DNA of 64,000 nt, taken from positions 63,760,352 to 63,824,351 of the forward strand of contig JAUPFV010000004.1 in assembly GCA_036936605.1 (NCBI GenBank), given 5' to 3'. Source of the DNA: Limnanthes douglasii subsp. nivea (taxonomy: Eukaryota > Streptophyta > Magnoliopsida > Brassicales > Limnanthaceae). The notes beneath the pieces are model-generated. The model was not told the origin of the DNA. It saw nothing but the letters and a program-made list of their open reading frames with translations, and did no database searches. Made by a program: the position numbers and the translations under genes. Below, one piece after another: positions 56,514 to 64,000 of this stretch. How positions within the stretch are numbered: position 1 is the stretch's first letter; every line of letters starts with the position of its first letter.

Positions 56514-57257
56514 GTACTGTTTGGCTGAATTAGGGTTTGCTAAATCAATGAGATAGTGTTTGTGTATTTCGTAGTCGTTTTCAATCACATTGTGTAATGT
56601 TAATCTATTGTTGTTTGAATCAAATATCGACTAAAGATCCAGTGAACATTGTTTCAATCTATGTTTGAGTCAAACATTGTGTAATGTTAATCTTAGGGTA
56701 GTATCTTGGAGAAACTAAAATAGCATAGCAATTCTAGAGCTTTGTCAATGAAGATCCAGTAAACTAATTAGTATACCAATGCTAGAGATAAGAGCGTAAT
56801 TCATGCTTACCAAATTTTTATTTAGTAATGGAAAAAGATGTTCAGTGGCGCGTTCTTGATTCTTGGTTGTATATTTGATCTTGGCAATTTTAGTTCGATT
56901 TACAAGAAAACGAAGTTAATTGGATTGTATATTTCATCCTGGCTATTTAACTTTGATTTAAGAGAAAACGTCTTTGGTAATAGAAAGTTAGTTTGATTTA
57001 GAAGAAGACAAAGATGGTAATACAAAGGCTGAGAGGAAAAACATAATAAAAGGACGAAGTGTTAGTACAAGGATTAAGCATAGACAAACGGAAATAAGCT
57101 AAAACATAATCTATGATGAATGCGGAGGAGTGATTGTTCGTGATTACGCTGGAAACATTATCCATGGCTACGGTAACATCACTCCTCCGTAGCCATAAGA
57201 CTGTCGATTCTGTACAAAGGACGTAGATAATACTCCTCTGTACAAATGGTTATAAAT
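56514..57257. other. H4 gene 2 trailer and a short RNase H-like scrap
   Basis: Noncoding trailer after the H4 stop. At about 57114-57200 the + strand reads DECGGVIVRDYAGNIIHGYG, which resembles the start of the plant RNase H-like domain found in non-LTR retroelements (CGGVIRD..G), but it ends at once. The last nine bases before the MULE (ATTTATAAA, 57258-57266) are its target duplication. Confidence 0.45.
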
Positions 57258-58340
57258 ATTTATAAAGGGAAATAACAGCGTAAATACCTATTCACCAGCG
57301 TAAATACCTATTCACCAAACATATTATCATTTAGTATCTAAAATTGGACTTATGCTCACTTAATACCCATCTCATTAAAATAAGTCATATTCAATACTAA
57401 ATTAATTTTTAATACCCTATTTACCCTCCACCTACTATATAAGGGTTTCCAAACAAAATTTTCAAATTTTGAATTAGAAACTGCCGTCTCTCCTATGCTC
57501 AAGATCTGTTTTAGAAAGAAAACCTCAAATCTCAGCTCTAAAAAATTTCAAGCCATCGTTCTTGTGAATTTTCGTTTTCCGATCTCCATCGATACAAGAT
57601 TGAAATCGTTTCAGATCACCGGAGATAGCTTTTATCAGGATTAATCGGTACGTGTCATTTAACTTCACCAATCTCGACCGGAATTTTAACTGCCACGATC
57701 TACTTTCACCTGTATTTATTGTTGAGAGACTGATTTCAACCTGATATTGAAGCTCAGTTACAGTTTTACGGAAACGACTGTATCTTCATTCTTTGTTTTT
57801 TTCTTGAATTGAAATCAGTTTATTAGTTTTAACTAGGGTTAAAGCGATGCTTTACTTGAGTTTTTTTATGTAATTGTTGGTTTCGTTGGCTCTACGATGG
57901 TCGAATTATAGCTTTATTAGTTGCAGGAACATAAACCATTTTTTGTTTGTTGAGGATGCGATTGGTATCTGTTGAAGATGCGATTTAGTAATATCACCAA
58001 TGTATTGTACTTATATGAACAGTCTTATTGATCGGACTAGGATACGATTCATTACTTATGTTATTTGCGTTTAAAGATGGACAATGCTAGATATTCATCA
58101 TACTCTGCATGCTAGACAACATGAGTTTCCATAATGTGATTATGTTGCGATTCATTACTGCATGTATTTACGTTTTAATAAGGACAATGCTAGATATGTT
58201 ATACTCTGCATACTAGACATGAACATTTTTATAATTATACTATGCTGCGATTCATTATTTATATTATGCTCAATTTAAGATTAATGTATGTGATTTACTG
58301 AGCCCAATAGTATGCACTTGCTATTCAGTAATATCCAACT

Positions 58341-59094
58341 TGCGATTTAGGATATATTGAAATTGCTAGATATGAAGAAGTTGCTAGATTGGGTCTACGA
58401 CTTTGCGATTTGAATGTAAATACACGTTTTGCTAGATTTGAACAAGTTAAATTACTGATATTGCTAGATAGGGTCTAATTGTAGGCCTGGTTCGCAATTG
58501 CGATTTAGGATATATTGAAATTGCTAGATATGAAGAAGTTGCTAGATAGGGTCTACGACTTTGCGATTTGAATGTAAATACACGTTTTGCTAGATTTGAA
58601 CAAGTTAAATTACTGATATTGTTAGATACGGTCTAGTTGTAGGTCTGGTTCGCAATTGCGATTTAGGATATATTGAAATTGCTAGATATGAAGAAGTTGC
58701 TAGATAGGGTCTACGACTTTGCGATTTGAATGTAAATACACGTTTTGCTAGATTTGAACAAGTTAAATTACTGATATTGCTAGATAGGGTCTAGTTGTAG
58801 GCTTGGTTCGCAATTGCGATTTAGGATATATTGAAATTGCTAGATATGAAGAAGTTGCTAGATATGGTCTACAACTTTACGATTTGAATGTAAATACACG
58901 TTTTGCTAGATTTGAACAAGTTCAATTACTGATATTGCTAGATAGGGTCTAGTTGTAGGCCTTGTTCGCAATTGCGATTTAGGATATATTGAAATTGCTA
59001 GATATGAAGAAGTTGCTAGATAGGGTCTATGACTTTGCGATTTGAATGTAAATACACGTTTTGCTAGATTTGAACAAGTTAAATTACTGATATT
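58341..59094 (+). repeat. 158-bp minisatellite, 4.8 copies
   Basis: The unit starts tgcgatttaggatatattga at 58341, 58499, 58657, 58815 and 58973: an exact 158-bp period, with the last copy stopping after about 122 bp. Copies differ by only a few bases. Each unit contains four TTGCTAGAT-type nonamers. It lies in the probable 5' leader intron of the MULE transposase, just before acaatgcag|gttataacATG. Confidence 0.95.
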
Positions 59095-59118
59095 AAATTA
59101 TACAATGCAGGTTATAAC

Positions 59119-59373
59119 ATGTCAAAACCTAAGGTTTGTGTTTTCAAATGTGGTCAAGAAACTGCAATTATTCTTTTTTCTGAGTTTGAAAACTTTCAAA
59201 CTCTTCAACATTATGTCGAAGGCAGATGGCAGGAACTGGTTATAGGTAAATACAATATTAGCTATTCCTGTGGTACTCAGAAGAATTGTTTGTTTAACAA
59301 CGATACGTATTTTATGGGTTTAGAAGTCTATCTTGATGTTAAGCGTCTCAAGAGTGTTAGTTTTGTTATATAA
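59119..59373 (+). pseudogene. MULE transposase N-terminal fragment
   Basis: Starts ATGTCAAAACCTAAG (MSKPKVCVFKCGQETAIILF) after a possible splice acceptor at about 59110 (atacaatgcag). It continues EGRWQELVIGKYNISYSCGT and NNDTYFMGLEVYLDVKR. The pattern GRW......Y........ND.TY..L......D resembles the N-terminal PB1-like domain of plant MURA proteins. It ends with a stop at 59373, before the SWIM and DDE parts. The assignment is supported mainly by the zinc-knuckle piece just downstream. Confidence 0.5.
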
Positions 59374-59426
59374 TATTAGTCTATCTTGATTCACCGCAAG
59401 CTGTGATTCTGCCCCCCCCCCCCAAC

Positions 59427-59556
59427 ATGAAACGAAGATCTGGACGGCCAAAGAAGAAACGTGTTCCATCAAGGGGAGAAGTAACAACTAGCCAGTTGCG
59501 TTGGCCGTTGTCTCAAATGTGGACATAACAGGAGGACCTGTGACGCTCCTTTCTGA
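59427..59556 (+). pseudogene. MULE transposase C-terminal fragment (zinc knuckle)
   Basis: After a run of 12 C (59412-59423), frame one reads SGRPKKKRVPSRGEVTTSQ and then, shifted by one base, CVGRCLKCGHNRRTCDAPF followed by TGA at 59554. GRPKKKR.PSRGE followed by C..CG..GHN.RTC is the very end of plant MURA transposases. The knuckle here is shortened (CLKCGHNRRTC). Only 54 bp separate it from the N-terminal fragment, so the catalytic core has been deleted. Confidence 0.75.
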
Positions 59557-60079
59557 CTTTGCTAGATACCCGCATTTTATCAACATAGTTGTTGCGTTTT
59601 TTGTTGATGTATAAATCACTGTTATCATTTCGATGACTTGTTCCAGACTTTGCTAGATATCAATATTCTATCTTGCTATTCAAGTGTAATTTTGAAACCA
59701 ACATTGGCTAACTATACTAGATTTGTTTTTTTTAACTTGAGATATATGAGTAAGCTGTTGCGATTCATGCTATGCAATATAACGTATAATTTTTTCTAGA
59801 TACGATGTTATGGTCACGCGATTTATAGCCTAATGTTTCATGCGAGATAACAACAAAAAACATTTCACTGTATACTATTTTATGGGCACACTATATGTGA
59901 AATTGCGATTCAAAATGTTAACTATTACTTTCAAATCGCATTTGCGTTTTAAGATATCAATTAGCGTGTTGGAGACTGTTTTGCTGTTGAGATTTGTCGG
60001 CCTATATGAACTATATGTTAAACTAACATTTTTACTTAAAAAACGCATACGCGATTAGTAAAAACTATTATAAGATGTA

Positions 60080-60620
60080 TTTACATTCCAATCTAGCAAC
60101 TTGTTCAAATCTAGCAAATTCATTATGTCATCAATCGCAAATGCAAAACATCTTACAACTAGAGACTATCTAGCAATGGTTATAAACGAACTTGTTCATA
60201 TCTAGCAAAAGAAGCATTTACATTGAAATCACAACTTGTTCATATCTAGCAAAAGAAGCATTTACATTGAAATCACAACTTGTTCATATCTAGCACTTGC
60301 TATACATCATCAATCGCAAAAGACAATCCCTTGTCTAACCAAACCATCTAGTAAATTTCCAGATGTTGATCTCGTGTTCGGTATGTCGAATAGTAACCAA
60401 AAACATAAACCCTAATACTTGATTAAGCGACATCTCATGTTCAGTATACAGAGCTAAAGATTACAGAGATCAACTTCAATTTCCAAGAAATGATACTGTC
60501 GAATATGTAATCAGAAACATAAACCCTAATACTTGATTAAGTAACATCTCATGTTAAATATATAGAGCTATAAATTACAGAGATCAACCACAACAGTAAA
60601 CCAAAACCAAAAACCTAAAA
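60080..60620 (-). repeat. Inverted scraps of the 158-bp unit and a ~112-bp duplication
   Basis: From 60080 to 60300 the complement of TTGCTAGAT(at)TGAACAAGTT occurs several times (acttgttcaaatctagcaa; acttgttcatatctagcaaaag, with the 46-bp stretch aagcatttacattgaaatca repeated). This mirrors the minisatellite on the left. Then about 60385-60610 holds two copies of a ~112-bp unit (aaacataaaccctaatactt at 60400 and 60512). Confidence 0.65.
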
Positions 60621-61183
60621 ACTTGATTAAGCGCCATACGGAAACAGCAAAAAAGACCCATAATGCCTGGATTCTAAAGCTAAGAAAAACATATAGACAC
60701 TCCCATTGATGCAATTGATACACCCATTGATGAGATTGATACACAGACATACACTAAACAATATATATTGTTCTTCGAATTTCTACCATCAATCTAACCG
60801 GATACAGTCCATATTTAGAAAGTGAAATTACCTCTATTTAAACACGACGACCAGAATCTGACTACCGCGAGAGTAGACTATCGAACGTGTTTTAAACAAC
60901 CAACTGTTTTCTTAGGTTGTTCGGTGGCCGGTGCTTCGCCGGAGAACAATTTGTCTAGGTTAGAGAATGGGTCGTCTGTTCAAGTGAAATTTGGAGAGGG
61001 AAATGAAGCCGAAAAGTCTAGTTTTGAAGGGAAAAGAGTGAGAATTCAATTTAAATGACCTTATTTATAGTACCGGGGTATTTTACTCCATTAGTTAAAT
61101 TTGGGTACCTTTTGATACTATCCCATTTTTGGGTATTAGTTAGTAGAATAAAATTTGAAAAGGTATTAATAGGTAGTTTTCTC

Positions 61184-61639
61184 ATTTATAAATTTATATA
61201 ATCAATTTAACACTTAAATACATAAATAAGATTAATTTACTTAAATATATAAATAAGATTAAGTTTTATAAATTTCTCATAATTGTTTTTGGTATTCATA
61301 TAAAGTCTTAAGAGTATCTAAAAAACATTCACCTCTAAAAAACATGTGAATGTGTATAAATAGTCAACTCACTTAAATAGGGGATAATATGATTATTATT
61401 ATTATAATATGTATCATTAAAAAAAATCCAAATGTTATTCAAAATGAGATGTTGACAACATTTGTTAAGAAACAATCGCAACGTGATCCAATAACAAAAA
61501 ATGTAACAGCTCTAAAGCAAAAAAAATGCTTTGATGATTTCAGAATCTATCGATTCTTTAGATGTCTCTTCGTAGTATTTGGAGTCGAATTTAGACATGA
61601 ATAAATTTATATTGGTAGAAGAGTCAACTACGAAAAGAA
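61184..61639. other. AT-rich intergenic, no gene recognised
   Basis: Begins with the MULE target duplication (61184-61192). No coding motif is seen before the gypsy relic. Confidence 0.45.
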
Positions 61640-62250
61640 ATGTTAGTGAATTGCGTGTTTTCTTTTAGTCATTGATAAATTTTTTTTTGTGAAGGGAGGG
61701 GTTCATACTATTTCACGAACAACAAACTTCTCCCGAAAAAAGCATATCGTGAGTCTGACAACTCAGTTGGAGGCGGGCGCTTTGCCACCCTTATACCAAA
61801 GTCTATCATGCTGATTTGTTTTGAGGATGATGACATGAGATAAGTAGTTGACCCATATGAGGACACTATAGTAATTATGGCAGAAATTGTCGGAGACGAG
61901 CTACGAAGAATTCTAATAGACACCAGTAGCTCTGCCAACATATAATTCATGACGACTTATGAGAAGATGGAAACCCCCTCCTCCAGTTCTTCTTTGTTCA
62001 AACTATCGATTGTAGGTTTTATTGGGTTGACTGCTAAAGTACTTGGGTAGTTCGAGGCTATAGTAGGGTTGGATCGTGAACCGTTCATAAAATAGGTATC
62101 ATTGTTGTTCATCGTAGTGCATGTGCCTACATCGTACAACGCGATATTCGGGAGATCTTGCCTGTTTATAATACACGTAGTTACCTCGACTGTTCACTAA
62201 TATTTGACATTAGGTCATGGAAAATAATGTGGGAACAATGAGAAGTTGCT
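61640..62250 (+). pseudogene. Gypsy gag end and protease relic
   Basis: Frames show SDNSVGGGRFATLIPKS, CFEDDDMR, VDPYEDTIVIMAEIVGDELR and RILIDTSSSANI, in which the active-site DTG has become DTS. Further on come KLSIVGFIGLTAKVLG, LLFIVVHVPTSYNAIFGRSC and HVVTSTVH. All align to the protease of A and B. Several stops and shifts. A run of 11 G follows at 62305-62315. Confidence 0.78.
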
Positions 62251-62349
62251 AGAAAATAGTGAGAGAATGTTACCGAACAATTTTGCTCCAAAGCAGATCA
62301 TAAAGGGGGGGGGGGAGAGCCAAAGAAATCATAACAATTAGTGGAATCT

Positions 62350-63180
62350 TAATTGAGGTCTGACCTTGTTGACGATCAGAGGGAGACCCCCCAATGTTTG
62401 GTTCCTAATGTGAATTTTGAAGACTACATTTTTTTCCAATGGGAAGAGTCTAAAGATTGGTACAAAGTTGTCTCCAGAGGTAATGGAACAGGTATCCTGA
62501 AATCTATTAACAAGGTTACACTGTTTGCATGGTTCACCAAAGATATTACAGGAGTACTCGATGAAAATATATGTCACATACTGGCAATCCAAAGCAATGT
62601 GCGCACGATCATTAAAAAGAGAAGGTTTTTTTTCTTAGGAGAAATCCGAAGCGATCATGCTCGAGGTAAATCGTTTGTCTAAAGTGGTACAAATTCATTT
62701 TAAGTAAAAAAAAGATGACAAGTGGCAAATGTGTGGGAATTTCACCGATTTGAATAGAGCATGCATAAATAAAAAAATTTCGGTCCTTCAGAATGATTAA
62801 ATAGTGAATTATACGTCAGAAATCAGTTGTTTTCTTTCATGGATGCGTTCACATGGTATAATAAGATCAAAATAGACCTGAAGGATCAAGAGAACATTTC
62901 GTTCATCACTGGAAGTGGTCTGTATTGTTATAAGGTTATGTATTTTGGGTTAAAACACGTCGATGAAACTTACCAACGCTTGGTGAACAAGGGTTTTGAG
63001 GCTTAGATAAGATAAAATATCAAGGTATATATCGATGATATGCTAGTGAAAAGTGATAGAGACAGATACCATTTTACAGAAACCTTTAATAACTTAAAAA
63101 AGATAAATTTAAAGTTAAATCCAGAGAAATGCACGTTCGGAGTGCGGTCTGGTAGCTTCTGGGTACATATATTCTTGCAT
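62350..63180 (+). pseudogene. Gypsy reverse transcriptase relic
   Basis: This continues from the protease relic. The linker reads LFAWFTKDITGVLDENICHI and VRTIIKKRRFFF (compare DLFAWCSRDVTGVPESIAVH in B). RT blocks follow: KWQMCGNFTDLNRACINK, SFMDAFTWYNKIKI, DQENISFITGSGLYCYKVMY and VYIDDMLVKSDRDRYHFTET, with the YIDD core still readable near 63030. The thumb KKINLKLNPEKCTFGVRSGS ends at about 63170, where similarity stops. It has many stops and one-base shifts. The element is truncated on its right side before RNase H. Confidence 0.85.
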
Positions 63181-63489
63181 GTTCTTATAAGTTTAGGCAA
63201 TGAGTTACAATGGTTTATGAGTCCTATAATTGTAATCCTAAAAATATCGTTGATGAATACCAACTTTTTATTAAAGTAGATTAATCATATAATCTTGAAC
63301 TAGTACATTTCCATGCCACATTTAAAGAGTATGCTCATAGTTGTTATACATAATACAGTCGTAACATTACTTTGACCATTGAATGCGTGTTAATATTTCC
63401 ATACATTTAAATATACACAAGGATAAATATGTATGTCGGTAATGATGTTTGTTATGGAAGCATAGTTTGTCAAGTATTTTCATCATATC

Positions 63490-64000
63490 CCACAAGCTTA
63501 TGGTGTTGGGTTCATTTTTCATCCTCATCTCAAACTAAATTTCTTTAGCATATATGTTAGGATATTTTATACAAATATCAAACTTGATAATGATTATAAT
63601 TGCAATAAATATTATGAAGATATTCTGTTTTATTTTTATTAAATGTATAAGTACAATAATTGAACTTAATCCTAGAGTTTAGTTGCTAGTATTAATAAGG
63701 GAAGAAAATTATGCATCTATATAACTACGAAAGAACTATTTGTAAAGTAGATAGACGATATCAACAACTACTCGAGTGTTAATGAACTGACCAATATTTA
63801 CAAACTTTGCTCGATTTGAGTATGTATAATGATAATAACCTCATTGATATCTTAATGTGGTGGAAGTCTATTGAGCACTTTTTTCCTATTTTTTCTAGAT
63901 TAAACAATGATGTTGTTTCCATACCTATATCAACAATAGAAAGTGAATCTGCATTGACCATGGCATTGCAATGCATAACTAGACGATCAAGACTGACTAA
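63490..64000 (+). pseudogene. hAT transposase C-terminal part with dimerisation domain
   Basis: The + strand gives HPHLKLNFFSIYVRIFYTNI, KYYEDILFYFY and, after stops, DNNLIDILMWWKSIEHFFPI, FSRLNNDVVSIPISTIESES and ALTMALQCITRRSRLT at the window edge. The WWK....FP.LS..A.D...IP.ST..SE..F pattern is the hAT dimerisation domain found at the end of plant Ac-like and DAYSLEEPER/RICESLEEPER-type transposases. Stops between 63650 and 63800 show it is a relic. The catalytic part upstream is not recognisable. The reading frame runs off the window. Confidence 0.8.

Larger units (their letters stand above)
57267..61183 (+). mobile_element. Internally deleted MULE (3.9 kb) with remnants of its transposase
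   Basis: The ends GGGAAATAACAGCGTAAATA and (complement of right end) GAGAAAACTACCTATTAATA are similar. Both flanks are ATTTATAAA (57258-57266 and 61184-61192), a 9-bp duplication. Inside are a leader-like region, a 158-bp minisatellite, the N-terminal and C-terminal pieces of a MURA-type transposase with the catalytic middle missing, and a partly mirrored right half. The left end carries a 20-bp direct repeat (agcgtaaatacctattcacc twice). The flank is AT-rich, so the duplication alone would be weak, but the transposase remnants support the call. Confidence 0.82.

Noticed and set aside
58341..59094. CRISPR-like array
   Set aside because: The repeats are contiguous 158-bp units without unique spacers, and this is plant nuclear DNA.
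60822..61058. 78-codon open frame (MKLPLF...)
   Set aside because: It lies in the MULE's right arm, shows no known motif and is the mirror of leader-like sequence on the left.

Overview
This is about 64 kb of nuclear DNA from a flowering plant, most likely a eudicot; the species cannot be told from the sequence. The evidence is two plant-type histone H4 genes (isoleucine at position 60 and an ARRK stretch where animals have AKRK), TATA-driven promoters, GT-AG introns, high AT content, and a dense nest of plant transposons: Tat-lineage Ty3/gypsy, Ty1/copia, a TRIM, tRNA-derived SINEs, Mutator-like elements (MULEs) and hAT. Only the two H4 genes look like intact host genes.

Layout. 1-9647: the 3' part of a Tat-lineage retrotransposon (element A) with decayed gag-pol on the + strand, a long intron-containing ORF on the opposite strand (antisense ORF, aORF), and a 3' LTR. 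9648-13550: the aORF and LTR of a second, older relative (A2); A probably inserted into its 3' untranslated region. 14.3-18.3 kb: minus-strand gypsy integrase and copia gag relics, a TRIM, and a copia-type LTR with primer-binding site. 18.96-21.4 kb: H4 gene 1, followed by a tandemly duplicated, unidentified gene-like flank. 22.8-27.5 kb: AT-rich DNA with a copia gag relic, two SINEs with target-site duplications and a solo LTR. 27.8-42.9 kb: an old gypsy relic split inside its protease by a complete Tat element (B, 31734-42460) with a perfect AGGTA target duplication and LTRs differing at 4 of 328 positions. 44-52.7 kb: a further protease relic, a Pack-MULE carrying a kelch-gene fragment (45740-47858) and a FAR1-type MULE transposase relic. 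52720-54502: a foldback MULE. 56.2 kb: H4 gene 2. 57267-61183: an internally deleted MULE with a 158-bp minisatellite. 61.6-64 kb: a gypsy relic and the C-terminal end of a hAT transposase.

How the parts relate. The retrotransposon genes form the usual gag-protease-RT-RNase H-second RNase H-integrase series, and every copy seen is broken by stops or frameshifts. The most interesting unit is the aORF on the strand opposite gag-pol. In A, A2 and B it has the same design: an antisense TATA box, a CT-rich leader, a Transposase_28-like domain, a small phase-1 intron at one conserved position, a coiled coil and an acidic tail. This suggests a maintained second transcription unit that runs head-on against gag-pol. 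The Tat 3' untranslated regions also hold unrelated tandem repeats in three different elements (55, 93 and about 87 bp).

All calls rest on reading the sequence and on remembered family features. No database search was possible.
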